Source: Symploca sp. SIO3C6 (lineage in GTDB: Bacteria > Cyanobacteriota > Cyanobacteriia > Cyanobacteriales > Coleofasciculaceae). From it: a stretch of DNA of 43,356 bases. The position numbers and the translations under genes were made by a program. The stretch lies in contig JAAHHJ010000045.1 in the NCBI GenBank assembly GCA_010692425.1, positions 1 to 43,356 on the forward strand, in the 5' to 3' direction. Of this stretch, positions 1 to 8,669 are shown piece after piece; the stretch's first letter is position 1; every line of letters begins with the position of its first letter. The notes under the pieces were generated by a model. That model did no database searches and was not told the DNA's origin. It saw only the letters and a list, made by a program, of their open reading frames with translations.

Positions 1-1
1 T

Positions 2-628
2 AGTTTAATTAGTACTAGTGATGGAGAAAAGATAACTAATCCAAAACATTTCCATCGGCTGTACCAAAAGCTACGTAGAGTGCAAAAGGCATTGAGCCGG
101 AAAACCAAAGGCTCAAAAAACCGATACCAAGCATCTATTAAAGTAGCTAAAATACACGCCAAAATTAAAGATGCCCGTACCGACTTTCTACACAAGCTGA
201 CAACTCGACTAGTCCAGGAAAATGGCTTGATTGCTGTTGAAGAGTTGGGGGTTAGAAACATGGTAAAAAACCGCAAGCTAGCGAGGTCAATTTCTGATGC
301 AGCTTGGGGTGAGTTTTTCCGGCAGCTTGAGTACAAGTGCCAGTGGTACGGGCGAGAACTGGTTAAGATTGACCGATTCTTTCCCAGTAGCAAACGGTGC
401 AATAACTGTGGTTTCGTTGTGGAAAGATTGCCCTTGAATATTCGCAGTTGGGATTGCCCTGAGTGCGGAACAAAGGGGATTGATCGAGACATCAATGCTG
501 GGAAAAACATTTTGGCCGCAGGACTTGCGGTGTCAGTCTGTGGAGCGAACATAAGACCTGATAACAATTGTGTTAAAGGGCAGTTGCGAAAAACCCGTAA
601 GGGAAAGAAACAGAAACCTAAATTGTGA
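2..628 (+). CDS. tnpB: IS200/IS605-family TnpB (OrfB), C-terminal part, cut by window edge
   Basis: This is the C-terminal ~208 residues of an RNA-guided TnpB nuclease/transposon accessory protein; the frame is open to the window edge, so the start is outside (a GTG at 80 is only an internal codon). Visible are the NPKHFHRLYQKLRR segment, the catalytic-Glu strand GLIAVEELGV, the zinc-finger pairs CNNCG and CPECG, and the third catalytic Asp in DRDINAGKN. The first catalytic Asp would be upstream. Full TnpB proteins are about 400 residues, so roughly half is seen and integrity cannot be judged. The basic tail (RKTRKGKKQKPKL) and the 3' hairpin are normal for this family. The right end of the element follows within about 40 bp and lies just before the def start codon. 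Family assignment is secure; activity is unknown. Confidence 0.93.
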   Translation, partial: SLISTSDGEKITNPKHFHRLYQKLRRVQKALSRKTKGSKNRYQASIKVAKIHAKIKDARTDFLHKLTTRLVQENGLIAVEELGVRNMVKNRKLARSISDAAWGEFFRQLEYKCQWYGRELVKIDRFFPSSKRCNNCGFVVERLPLNIRSWDCPECGTKGIDRDINAGKNILAAGLAVSVCGANIRPDNNCVKGQLRKTRKGKKQKPKL

Positions 629-630
629 AG

Positions 631-669
631 CTTAGGAATCCCGCGCTTTTAGCGCTGGGAGAATGTCAA
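631..669 (+). mobile_element. Right end (RE) hairpin of the IS200/IS605 element / 3' end of putative omega RNA
   Basis: Just after the tnpB stop, 640-642 plus 643-647 pair with 651-655 plus 657-659 (CCCGCGCT against AGCGC and GGG), with a TTT loop and one bulged T at 656. It is followed by GAGAATGTCAA. A subterminal imperfect hairpin followed by a short TGTCAA-type end is what I know of right ends of cyanobacterial IS605-type elements. In this family the guide (omega) RNA covers the tnpB 3' end and the RE and takes its guide from the flanking DNA, which here would begin near 670. The exact terminal base is inferred. Confidence 0.6.
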
Positions 670-675
670 CGAATT

Positions 676-1218
676 ATGACCCAATCACTACCAATTGCTC
701 AGTTAGGTAACTCAATTTTACGACAGCAAGCCCAGGCAGTTGATAATCTTGATGATCAGCGCCTCCAACAGCTAATTGATGATCTGATTGCAACAGTTGT
801 AGAATCAAATGGCGTCGGCATTGCTGCCCCTCAAGTATCTCAATCCGATCGCTTGTTCATTGTTGCCTCTCGTCCCAATCTTAGGTATCCCCATGCCCCG
901 ACGATGGCACCGACGGCGATGATTAATCCTCGCATTATTGCCCATTCTCCTGAAACAATTAAAGATTGGGAAGGCTGTCTGTGTGTTCCTGGAATTAGAG
1001 GATTAGTTCCTAGATATCAGGCAATTGAGGTAGAGTATACCGATAGGGATGGTCAACGGCATCAGCAACAATTAACCGATTTCATTGCTAGAATCTTCCA
1101 GCATGAATACGACCATCTTGATGGTCTGATATTTTTAGACCGTCTGGAAACTACCAGAGATATTATTACTGAGCAGGAATATTTACAGCGGGTTTTGCCG
1201 AAAACTAGTGTAGGTTAA
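676..1218 (+). CDS. def: Peptide deformylase
   Basis: Removes the N-formyl group from nascent polypeptides in the cytoplasm; a metalloenzyme. All three family motifs are present: GVGIAAPQV (motif 1), EGCLCVPG (motif 2, with the metal-binding Cys) and HEYDHLDG (motif 3, two metal-binding His and catalytic Glu). At 180 residues it is normal in length. I chose the ATG at 676 (MTQSLPIAQLGNSILR); an in-frame TTG at 625 would lie inside the transposon end and add a non-homologous stretch. The IS right end stops about 6 bp before this ATG, so the native leader has been replaced; the only Shine-Dalgarno-like run is GGGAGA at 657-662, inside the IS end. Expression is therefore probably transposon-dependent or altered (inference). 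Confidence 0.95.
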   Translation: MTQSLPIAQLGNSILRQQAQAVDNLDDQRLQQLIDDLIATVVESNGVGIAAPQVSQSDRLFIVASRPNLRYPHAPTMAPTAMINPRIIAHSPETIKDWEGCLCVPGIRGLVPRYQAIEVEYTDRDGQRHQQQLTDFIARIFQHEYDHLDGLIFLDRLETTRDIITEQEYLQRVLPKTSVG

Positions 1219-1228
1219 AGCTAATTTT

Positions 1229-1284
1229 TAAGTAATAAGTAATAAGTAATAAGTAATAAGTAATAAGTAATAAGTAATAAGTAA
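1229..1284 (+). repeat. Short tandem repeat, eight perfect copies of TAAGTAA
   Basis: Eight head-to-tail 7-bp units follow the def stop codon. The same heptamer in reverse orientation (TTACTTA) occurs five times at 14523-14557, and single copies occur near 1320-1331 and 13768-13802. Such short tandemly repeated repetitive sequences are known in cyanobacteria. The inverted copy at 1320-1331 could let the def transcript fold back. Confidence 0.95.
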
Positions 1285-1345
1285 TATATATAACAGTTAA
1301 ATTACTATTTACAGCTTAAAACTTATTACTTGCTGTGTTTTAATT

Positions 1346-1370
1346 AAAAATCTCCTTTTTTATAGGAGAT
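1346..1370 (-). terminator. Rho-independent-like terminator of the histidine phosphatase gene
   Basis: Perfect 7-bp arms 1350-1356 and 1364-1370 (ATCTCCT / AGGAGAT) with a 7-nt loop. Read on the minus strand, the hairpin lies 8 bp after the stop codon of the phosphatase and is followed by TTTTTAATTAAAA. The stem is short and not GC-rich, so efficiency is uncertain. Confidence 0.6.
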
Positions 1371-1378
1371 AATATGTC

Positions 1379-2728
1379 TCACAAAGCACCAGCCGCTGTT
1401 TTATCGAGTACACCCCCAGATAAGTGCGCAGTAATATTCATTGCTTCTAAAATCGGTGCTTTCTCCAAGCCTTGGGGGTAGTCAATCACACTAACAGCAC
1501 CATTACCCTGTTTAATATTCCAAAACGACTCGGGAGTCAACCCCAGGATATGACAGAGAATTACCTTATTGATAGCATCGTGGGCGACGACAAGAACAGT
1601 GTGGAGTTTTGTCTCAGATACCGCAACTGATTTGATAATTTCCCCCCAGGTGGCAATTGCCCTCTCCCAAACCTGCTGCAAGTTTTCTCCTTCCGGCATT
1701 TGTACAGTTGCTGGTGCCTCTTGCCATTGACGCAGTAACTGCTCATACTCCTGTTTAATTTCTGATTCTAGTTTCCCTTCCCAAAGACCGTGAGAGATTT
1801 CTCTAAGGTCATCTTGCAATTCTAGTTTGACATGGGGGTGAAACTTTAGTGTTAACTCGGCTGTTTCCTTGGGACGCAATAGGGGACTACTAATAGCAGA
1901 ATCAATAGGGATATCCTTAAGAAATTCAGCCACCTGTTGCCCCTGTCTACGACCATTATCATTGAGCGGTACATCAATTTGCCCCTGAAAGCGTGAGGCT
2001 CGATTCCATTCAGTTTCCCCATGGCGCACCAGTAATAGACGTAACCCTCGATTACCTTCTCGCGGCGTCGGCAAGGTTTGTCCCAAGTGTGATGTCTGAT
2101 TAAGGGACTCTAATTGCACCGTATCTCCCCAACTGCCAGTGAAGTTGAGTACATTGATGCAACAATTAGATTGCTGGATGGTATGGTAGCGAGCAGGGGA
2201 AACACCAATAGCAGTGCTAATCAAGCAGCGATTGATGCCATTATGAGCCACGATTAAAATAGTTTTTCCCTGGTGACGGGGGAGAATTTCTTGCCAAAAT
2301 TGCCGCGCTTGCTCGTGGAGGGCTAATACTGGAAAATGTTTCCTCGAACCTTCTGCTGTGGTAATAGTCATATAAAACTCATCAGGGCGCTCTTTCCAGC
2401 AGCGGTATTGATCACGAAATTTTGTTTCCACATCTGACTTGCGCATCTTTTCCCAAAGGGGCAAATCAACTTCCATCAGCTTGTCTAGGGAGTGTAACTG
2501 TGGAGGGGAGTGCAAAGAAGATAAAATAATCTCTGCTGTTTGCTGAGCACGTTTTAGAGGTGAGCAGTAGATGGCATCGAACTCCAGGCTACTCAGAGCA
2601 GCGCCAACTTGGCGGGCATCAGCACAGCCTTTTTCCGTCAAAACTGACTCATCACAGCGTCCTTGAATTATCTTCTGGTTGTTGTAAGTACTCTGACCAT
2701 GACGCACGATAATTACGCGAGTAGCCAA
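1379..2728 (-). CDS. Two-domain histidine phosphatase (phosphoglycerate-mutase superfamily)
   Basis: Two complete histidine-phosphatase domains in one 449-residue chain. Domain 1 (about 1-200) has RHGQSTYN with phospho-accepting His10, acid Glu86 and the second His162 in AHNGIN. Domain 2 (about 228-430) has RHGETEWN with His236, Glu310 in REISHGLWEG and His383 in AHDAIN. Both sets of catalytic residues look intact, so neither half is an obvious pseudo-enzyme. The superfamily includes cofactor-dependent PGAM, phosphoserine phosphatase and sugar phosphatases, and the substrate cannot be read from sequence. Double-domain forms are, to my knowledge, common in cyanobacteria. It is monocistronic, divergent from the CPBP protease gene, with a terminator-like hairpin just downstream. 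The start is the ATG of MATRVIIVRHG. Confidence 0.9.
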   Translation of the reverse strand: MATRVIIVRHGQSTYNNQKIIQGRCDESVLTEKGCADARQVGAALSSLEFDAIYCSPLKRAQQTAEIILSSLHSPPQLHSLDKLMEVDLPLWEKMRKSDVETKFRDQYRCWKERPDEFYMTITTAEGSRKHFPVLALHEQARQFWQEILPRHQGKTILIVAHNGINRCLISTAIGVSPARYHTIQQSNCCINVLNFTGSWGDTVQLESLNQTSHLGQTLPTPREGNRGLRLLLVRHGETEWNRASRFQGQIDVPLNDNGRRQGQQVAEFLKDIPIDSAISSPLLRPKETAELTLKFHPHVKLELQDDLREISHGLWEGKLESEIKQEYEQLLRQWQEAPATVQMPEGENLQQVWERAIATWGEIIKSVAVSETKLHTVLVVAHDAINKVILCHILGLTPESFWNIKQGNGAVSVIDYPQGLEKAPILEAMNITAHLSGGVLDKTAAGAL

Positions 2729-2894
2729 TCTCCCAATCCTCCTTGATTAACTTCCTTCTTGCCTACGGTTCCCAGTTTTACATAAAGGATGCCAAAATCT
2801 GGGTAACTCTAACAGCTAACACCATAACTACCTCAACTTCTAGCAGCTCGTATCCACCAGCAATGGGATAATAGCAGTTAGGTTTAAGCAAGCG

Positions 2895-4529
2895 GTGAGT
2901 AATTTGATTACGATTAAGCGATTGATTTTGGTGTTGCTGACGATTTTTGCGATCGCTAAAGTCAGCCTTTCTTTAGCAGAAAGCTGGGGGCAGCCTCAGA
3001 TTCAAAGTCGCCTGGAACTTTACCAAACCAATCTGTTACTCCATGCCTCACAATTGCAGGGCAATAGCCCTGAAATAAATACATCCCAACCATCAGCGCC
3101 AGAGTTAAATGCTGCCGTTGATGCCTTAATTGGTACTAAGCCTTTCCAAACTGCACAAAAGCAGTATAGACAAGCGCATCAATCAGCTCAAAACACTCAC
3201 TCAAATATCACTGCCAGACTTCAAGAACTTGCTTCTAAGGCTGAGGAAGCTCAACAGCAAGGAGCTGCCATTACCACTTCTGAGAACAACTTCCAGCAAC
3301 AAAGGTGGCAACAGTCATTATCTCATGTAGAACAGCTAATTAATGAACTTGACTTGCGACTGGGAATTCTCCAAGCTCAACAAGGAGAAACAAAGGCTGC
3401 CATTAAAACTTGGAGTACTTTGACTAATCAATCTGTTTTAGAAATAGCAGATCGACTATCTTTACCCATCTCTGAGACTGAAGAGTCATTGTCACAAACA
3501 GCAGAGATACTAATTGGTCTTTGGAGTGACCCTCCCCAAATACTAGCCGATGCTGAGATCAAAATTAAGGAAAATTTAGATAGCTGGTTCCGCTATCGGG
3601 CTTTGAGCCAGTTGTACCAATTACAACAGCGCCAAGAACAATTCTCTGCTTTGCAAACCAAAGAACTTGAAATTGCTCAACAAGCGGTTTTAAAGTTAGC
3701 ACTGATTGGGGGAATACCAGGATTTGGCGGTTTATTGGGCGTGGGCATTTTAATATTTTTATTAGCTCAGCGGCTGTTGCAGGGCAAACGTTCACTCCTG
3801 GCTACCAACGCTGATTTAACTTGGGAGACACCCTGGAATTGGGAAATCATTTGGCAAGTGCTGATTTTAGGCTTCTTTTTCATCGGTCAACTGCTACTGC
3901 CAGTATTATTTGGTGTTTTAGGTATCAACCCCATCAATTACACAGTGCAGATGAAGGCATTCTATGTCTTGTTTAGCTACATACTAATGGCAGGAGGTGG
4001 CTTTTTAGTGCTATTTTTGTCAATCCGACCATTTTTTCCTCTACCAGAGCAATGGTTTCGCTTGCAGCTAAAGAGTAATTGGATTTTTTGGGGATTGGGC
4101 GGTTATTTCGTAGCACTGCCTTTGGTGATTGTGGTATCGCTGATTAACCAGCAGCTATGGCAAGGGCAAGGAGGCAGTAACCCAATTTTACCTCTAGCTC
4201 TGGAGGGAAGAGATAACGTCGCACTATTGATATTTTTCCTTACCGCCTGTGCAGCCGCACCAATATTTGAAGAGATTATTTTCCGGGGATTTTTGTTACC
4301 TTCGCTGACACGTTATCTGCCAGTTTGGAGTTCAATAATCGCTAGTAGCTTGCTGTTTGCGATCGCTCACCTCAGTCTTTCGGAAGTTTTACCACTAGCG
4401 ACTTTGGGCATTGTCTTAGGAGTTGTTTATACAAGATCACGAAACTTGCTGGCTCCCATGCTGCTCCATAGTCTTTGGAATAGTGGAACCTTATTAAGTC
4501 TGTTTATTTTGGGCAGTGGTTCTAATTGA
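2895..4529 (+). CDS. CPBP (CAAX/Abi) family intramembrane metalloprotease with long N-terminal helical domain
   Basis: The C-terminal third carries the CPBP signature: EEIIFRGF (Glu459-Glu460...Arg464), His near 492 in AIAHLS and His near 525 in LLHSLWNS. These are the putative metal-binding/catalytic residues of this type-II CAAX prenyl-endopeptidase-like family, embedded in several hydrophobic helices from about residue 270 on. The first ~260 residues are different: one N-terminal hydrophobic helix (about 8-28) followed by a Gln/Glu/Ala-rich, probably coiled-coil segment outside the core family. At 544 residues it is about twice the minimal family size. Start is GTG 2895 (MSNLITIKRL). The CtaA-like gene follows after about 66 bp on the same strand; cotranscription is possible. 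The substrate is unknown. Confidence 0.85.
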   Translation: MSNLITIKRLILVLLTIFAIAKVSLSLAESWGQPQIQSRLELYQTNLLLHASQLQGNSPEINTSQPSAPELNAAVDALIGTKPFQTAQKQYRQAHQSAQNTHSNITARLQELASKAEEAQQQGAAITTSENNFQQQRWQQSLSHVEQLINELDLRLGILQAQQGETKAAIKTWSTLTNQSVLEIADRLSLPISETEESLSQTAEILIGLWSDPPQILADAEIKIKENLDSWFRYRALSQLYQLQQRQEQFSALQTKELEIAQQAVLKLALIGGIPGFGGLLGVGILIFLLAQRLLQGKRSLLATNADLTWETPWNWEIIWQVLILGFFFIGQLLLPVLFGVLGINPINYTVQMKAFYVLFSYILMAGGGFLVLFLSIRPFFPLPEQWFRLQLKSNWIFWGLGGYFVALPLVIVVSLINQQLWQGQGGSNPILPLALEGRDNVALLIFFLTACAAAPIFEEIIFRGFLLPSLTRYLPVWSSIIASSLLFAIAHLSLSEVLPLATLGIVLGVVYTRSRNLLAPMLLHSLWNSGTLLSLFILGSGSN

Positions 4530-4595
4530 ACTCTCAAGCCAAAAAAAAACTAATAATATCAGACAAATGATGGGGAATTTATCCTACCCTCAAAG

Positions 4596-7094
4596 GTGGA
4601 GGCAACAACACGCTCAGGCGTCGAGGCGCCCCACAATTATACTAAAAGTTCTAAACTAGCTCATATGCAAGTTTCTGTAGATACCCTGCCCCTCCAAACA
4701 GCAAAGCCTGTAGAGACAATCTCTTTAGACGTAACAGGCATGAAATGTGCTGGTTGTGTCAGTGTTGTGGAAAGACAACTAAAAAGTAATCCTGGCGTTA
4801 TTTGTGCTCAAGTCAATCTCGTGACGGAGGTTGCAGTTGTAGAGTTTCAAGCTGGAAAAGTTGATCCAGCAGCACTGGCTGAGCAGTTAACCTCTAAAGG
4901 GTTTCCCTCCCAACCTCGTTGTTCCCAAGCTGAGGATAAATCACACTCAGAAAATAACCTGAAGCTAGCCGCCAAGCGTGACAGAGAAAGCAGAGACCAA
5001 ATCTGGAGATTGGTAATCGCCTCTGTCCTAGTCCTTCTATCAACAATCGGGCATATTAGTCATTGGTTAGGTATACCAATGCTAACCCTCCTGAGCAATA
5101 TCTGGCTACATTGGGGGCTAGCAACATTGGCATTATTGGGACCAGGGCGTCAGATCCTAGTTGATGGCTGGCGCAGTTGGTGGCATGGGGCACCCAATAT
5201 GAATACTTTGGTGGGACTAGGCACTTTTACTGCCTATATCACTAGTTGTATCGCCTTGTTTTTCCCACAACTGGGATGGGATTGCTTCTTTGATGAACCA
5301 GTAATGATGTTGGGCTTCATTCTCTTGGGACGGACATTAGAGCAACGGGCAAGACGTCGTGCCAGGGCATCTTTGGAGTCATTATTGGCGCTACAGCCAC
5401 AGGTAGCCCATTTGATCGGGAAATCAAACCCCATGATACCTGAACACACGGGGATAAAAATTCCTGTGGAGCAAGTGCGGATTGGTGAATGGTTGCGAAT
5501 CTTGCCAGGGGAAAAAGTGCCAGTAGATGGGGAATTAGTGGTGGGTGAATCTACGGTAGATGAGTCAATGCTCACGGGAGAGGCAACCCCAGTCTTGAAG
5601 CAGCCAGGAGAAAGCGTTTGGGCAGGAACCTTGAATCAGTCGGGAGTGATAGCCATCAAAGCCACCCGCACCGTTTCCGAAACTAGGCTAGCACAGATTG
5701 TGAAACTAGTTGAGGATGCTCAAGCTCATAAGGCCCCTGTACAGAGATTAGCTGATACAGTAGCAGGATATTTTGCCTACGGTGTGATCACTATCTCGGC
5801 ACTGACATTCCTGTTTTGGTACGACTTTGGGACTAAAATTTGGCCTGATGTCTTGATACCAATAACTGGAGTCGCAGATGAGGCAATGGTGATGCCCCAT
5901 TACCCCTTACTGTTGAGCTTAAAGTTAGCAATCTCGGTGTTAGTAATTGCCTGTCCCTGCGCCCTTGGTTTAGCAACACCAACAGCAATTTTAGTAGGTA
6001 CCAGCCTTGGTGCAGAGCAAGGGTTATTAATTAAGGGCGGTGATATTTTAGAACGAGTTCAACAGCTTGATACTGTTGTTTTTGACAAAACAGGCACTCT
6101 TACCACAGGTGAACCAACTATCACCGATTGCTTGCCAATTGGGGAATTAGAGTTATTTGGACTTCCAGAGGATGAGGGGAAGAGTGTGGTTGGGGATAAC
6201 CCTGCCTTCCCAGCCTCCAAACTACTGCAACTAGCAGCAGCAGTAGAAAGCGGCACCTCTCATCCCTTGGCAGTGGCTATCTGCCATGCTGCTAGCCAGC
6301 AGAGGCTACCAATGCTTAGGGCTCAAGATTTTTATACTGAACCAGGATTAGGGATATCTGCTTTAGTGGAAAATAGGCTAGTGCTGCTAGGTAATCAAGC
6401 CTGGTTGAAGAAGCAGGGTGTAACTATTAGTGAGATTGCCAATACTCAGGCTCAAATCTTGGCAGCAAAGGGTAAAACAGTAGTTTACCTGGTAGCTGAT
6501 GGTTTACTAGTTGGCATGATTGCTGCTGAGGATGTTCCTAGAGCCGATGCTAAAGAGACAGTGCAGCGCTTGCAAGAGCTGGGATTGCGGGTAATGCTAC
6601 TGAGTGGGGATCAGCCCCAAGCTGCCGCTGCCACAGCAGAGAAACTCTCAATTGCTCCCCAAGACGTAATTGCAGGTGTTCTTCCTCAAGGCAAGGCAGA
6701 GGCAATATCTCAGCTGCAAACTCAGGGTAGGCGTGTAGCGATGGTAGGAGATGGTATCAATGATGGTCCAGCTTTAGCACAAGCAGATGTGGGCATTTCT
6801 TTGCACGCAGGAACCGATATTGCTCTCGAAACAGCCGGAATTATCCTGATGCGTGATTGCTTGTTAGATGTAGTCAAGTCAATTGAGCTTTCAAAATCTA
6901 CCTTCAGCAAGATTCGCCAAAATCTATTCTGGGCTTTTAGTTATAATACTTTAGGGATTCCGGCAGCGGCAGGTTTACTACTGCCAGGTTTCGGTATAAT
7001 TCTGAATCCATCGGCAGCTGGAGCCCTAATGGCTTTGAGTTCTGTTAGTGTGGTTACTAACTCACTTTTGCTGCGTCGTACCCTCAAAGCTTAG
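4596..7094 (+). CDS. ctaA: Heavy-metal P1B-type ATPase, CtaA-like copper transporter
   Basis: Moves monovalent copper across a membrane using ATP. From the N-terminus: one HMA metal-binding domain with GMKCAGC (Cys51 and Cys54), the transmembrane CPC motif (Cys453-Pro-Cys455 in VIACPCALGLATP), the actuator TGEAT near 327, the phosphorylated Asp497 in DKTGTLT and the hinge GDGINDGPALAQADVGI near 718. The GMKCAGC form of the HMA loop resembles CtaA, which supplies copper inwards for plastocyanin and cytochrome oxidase in cyanobacteria, more than PacS (GMSCAAC). That distinction is from memory. The frame opens at GTG 4596; an in-frame ATG at 4665 (MQVSVDTLPL) would give 809 residues and is an equally possible start. 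Neither has a convincing ribosome-binding site. Confidence 0.88.
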   Translation: MEATTRSGVEAPHNYTKSSKLAHMQVSVDTLPLQTAKPVETISLDVTGMKCAGCVSVVERQLKSNPGVICAQVNLVTEVAVVEFQAGKVDPAALAEQLTSKGFPSQPRCSQAEDKSHSENNLKLAAKRDRESRDQIWRLVIASVLVLLSTIGHISHWLGIPMLTLLSNIWLHWGLATLALLGPGRQILVDGWRSWWHGAPNMNTLVGLGTFTAYITSCIALFFPQLGWDCFFDEPVMMLGFILLGRTLEQRARRRARASLESLLALQPQVAHLIGKSNPMIPEHTGIKIPVEQVRIGEWLRILPGEKVPVDGELVVGESTVDESMLTGEATPVLKQPGESVWAGTLNQSGVIAIKATRTVSETRLAQIVKLVEDAQAHKAPVQRLADTVAGYFAYGVITISALTFLFWYDFGTKIWPDVLIPITGVADEAMVMPHYPLLLSLKLAISVLVIACPCALGLATPTAILVGTSLGAEQGLLIKGGDILERVQQLDTVVFDKTGTLTTGEPTITDCLPIGELELFGLPEDEGKSVVGDNPAFPASKLLQLAAAVESGTSHPLAVAICHAASQQRLPMLRAQDFYTEPGLGISALVENRLVLLGNQAWLKKQGVTISEIANTQAQILAAKGKTVVYLVADGLLVGMIAAEDVPRADAKETVQRLQELGLRVMLLSGDQPQAAAATAEKLSIAPQDVIAGVLPQGKAEAISQLQTQGRRVAMVGDGINDGPALAQADVGISLHAGTDIALETAGIILMRDCLLDVVKSIELSKSTFSKIRQNLFWAFSYNTLGIPAAAGLLLPGFGIILNPSAAGALMALSSVSVVTNSLLLRRTLKA

Positions 7095-7653
7095 GAGCAC
7101 TCCAGGAGCTAAACAAGGCACAATCCCCTTTGCCTAAGTTGCTCAGACAAGCAACGCCTGAAAAGTTACAATTGTTAGAGGATTCTTTCACCAATAATCT
7201 GACGTGAGTTCGACGGATTTGGTTTGCCCTCTATGGCACACTCTCCCCAACCTAGGGAGAGGTCTAAAAAGCCTATGTACCCCTTACTCCTCTCTCTGTT
7301 CCTAGTAGAGGGAGGTTGGGAGGAGGATATTAGTTGATCTCAGATTAATTTACCACCAAAATGATCTGCCAAAATGTTATATGGTGAAAATCTTCAAAAC
7401 TAGGCACGAGTTAGCCAGACTAGGCACTTTTAACCATTATCTCAGATTCAGGTAAATTACTGCTTGCAAGCCTGTCCGATGAGCTTAACGAGTGTATATG
7501 ATTGTTGTATAAAGGGGAAACCTGGTTAATAGTCAGCAGTCAGGGTAATTTTCCCTCCAAGTCAAGGAGAACTGCTGGAAAGCTGTGCCAATGTAAAGTG
7601 AGCAAGAAAAAGCGTTTTTCTAAACTGACTCAAATATCTATAGCTATTTTCCC
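7095..7653. other. 559-bp intergenic region with nested inverted repeats
   Basis: No credible gene here; short frames lack family signs. At 7241-7247/7255-7261 a 7-bp hairpin (CTCTCCC/GGGAGAG) is followed by a second hairpin around 7290-7315. The outer flanks CTCCCCAACCT (7243-7253) and AGGTTGGGAG (7313-7322) are also inverted repeats of each other, giving a branched palindromic unit of about 85 bp. GTGAGTTCGACGGATTT (7205-7221) just before it resembles sequences I associate with cyanobacterial insertion-sequence remnants, but this is recall only. It may be a MITE-like or REP-like dispersed element. Confidence 0.5.
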
Positions 7654-8073
7654 ATGCCTGCACAATCACATCACCAGCATTTGTTGATCATTGAGGACGA
7701 AAAGGGACGTAAGGAATTTCCCTTACTCGAATCGGTGTATTCCATCGGTAGAGACCCAAATTCTGATATCCGTCTATGTTCTCAGTTTGTTTCTCGCAGA
7801 CACGCGACTTTAGTGCAACGGCATCGTGCTGATGGCAGCCTCTACTATAGAATTGTAGATGGCAATCTTAAGGGTAAGCCCAGTGCTAACGGACTATTAA
7901 TTAATGGTCGCAAGCGCCAAGCCCATGACCTAGAAGATGAAGATGAAGTTGTCTTTGGTCCGGGTGCTTGTGTCAAATACTACTTACTGAAGCGAGAAAC
8001 AGTGCCAACTGGGCCGCCTGATGAGTTTGATATTACCCTAATTAACCCAGGGGCTTTCGACATCGAGGAATAA
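7654..8073 (+). CDS. Small FHA-domain (phosphothreonine-binding) protein
   Basis: A 139-residue protein that is nearly all one forkhead-associated domain. Seen are the first conserved loop YSIGRDPNSDIRL (about 25-37), the second loop VSRRHATL (about 43-50) with the Ser/Arg/His that contact phosphothreonine, and the GKPSANGLLING strand (about 71-82), followed by LEDEDEVVFGP. FHA domains bind pThr peptides, so it is likely a cytoplasmic adaptor for Hanks-type kinases. Two Hanks-type signalling genes (PP2C at 23.4 kb, kinase at 36.1 kb) and a second FHA protein (25.9 kb) are in this window. The start ATG at 7654 has no clear ribosome-binding site. No signal peptide or membrane segment. Confidence 0.92.
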   Translation: MPAQSHHQHLLIIEDEKGRKEFPLLESVYSIGRDPNSDIRLCSQFVSRRHATLVQRHRADGSLYYRIVDGNLKGKPSANGLLINGRKRQAHDLEDEDEVVFGPGACVKYYLLKRETVPTGPPDEFDITLINPGAFDIEE

Positions 8074-8127
8074 AATTATTGCTACTCGGGTGGAGCTAAG
8101 AGCCCAATCTCAACAGCCAGCTAGAAA

Positions 8128-8475
8128 TTACCCAGCAATGCTCTCTACCAATTGCCAATGGCGATTTGTAGCCACGGCTTCTTGCAATGTATGGAACATT
8201 TGGTGGCAATGGTTATCAACCTGAAGTGGCAATTCCTCATTTTTTATGACAAAATTCATCCTTACTTCCTGAGCAGTAGCTGTTGATTTGTCAATTAGCA
8301 CTTCTACTGTCACCAGCTTCGTAAAAGGGACGCTGCCAGGATTCTCCTGTGCCATCAGATAGTCGCCAGTGTTGTGAACGATCTTGAAATTGCACGACTC
8401 CAACAATTCCCTCAAACAATCCTGAAGTAGATCAAGGGAGACAGCAACTGTAAAAGAACAGATATAGCGAGCCAT
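8128..8475 (-). CDS. Conserved-looking hypothetical protein, 115 aa
   Basis: I do not recognise a family. The protein (MARYICSFTVAVSLDLLQ...) alternates predicted strands and helices and looks like a small soluble alpha/beta domain; it has no signal peptide, membrane helix or metal motif. Codon use matches the neighbours and it is preceded by a spacer that could hold its own promoter. It converges on the FHA gene with only about 54 bp between stop codons and is divergent from tmk. Probably a real gene on length, position and composition; function unknown. Confidence 0.65.
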   Translation of the reverse strand: MARYICSFTVAVSLDLLQDCLRELLESCNFKIVHNTGDYLMAQENPGSVPFTKLVTVEVLIDKSTATAQEVRMNFVIKNEELPLQVDNHCHQMFHTLQEAVATNRHWQLVESIAG

Positions 8476-8617
8476 ATATAAACCAGGGCGTCAGATAGCT
8501 AGTCCCTTTTATCATATCGAACCTATGTTAAGCTTCATGAGGTAAGATCCAGATGCAAAGCCAAGGCATCAGCAGAGCATACATTTAACTTGCATCTCTA
8601 GGCGGTCTATTCACTAT

Positions 8618-8669
8618 ATTAATTAATGCGTGGTAAGTTGATCATTAATTAATGCGTGGTAAGTTGATC
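8618..8669 (+). repeat. Perfect 26-bp tandem duplication over the tmk start codon
   Basis: 8618-8643 and 8644-8669 are identical. Each copy contains TTAATTAATGCGTGGTAAG, so the tmk translation start (ATG and the first six codons) is present twice, 26 bp apart and thus in different frames. The first copy becomes a short upstream frame. Confidence 0.97.
8626..8652 (+). CDS. Possible 8-codon upstream ORF created by duplication of the tmk start
   Basis: Starting at the first duplicated ATG the frame reads MRGKLIIN and stops at TAA 8650-8652, whose last A is the first base of the tmk ATG (TAATG overlap). No good Shine-Dalgarno precedes either ATG. Whether it is translated is unknown; the geometry would allow translational coupling into tmk. 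Confidence 0.3.
   Translation: MRGKLIIN

Noticed and set aside
7502-7687. Short plus-strand frame overlapping the start of the FHA gene
   Set aside because: No family signs; it overlaps the FHA start in another frame and has no support as a gene.
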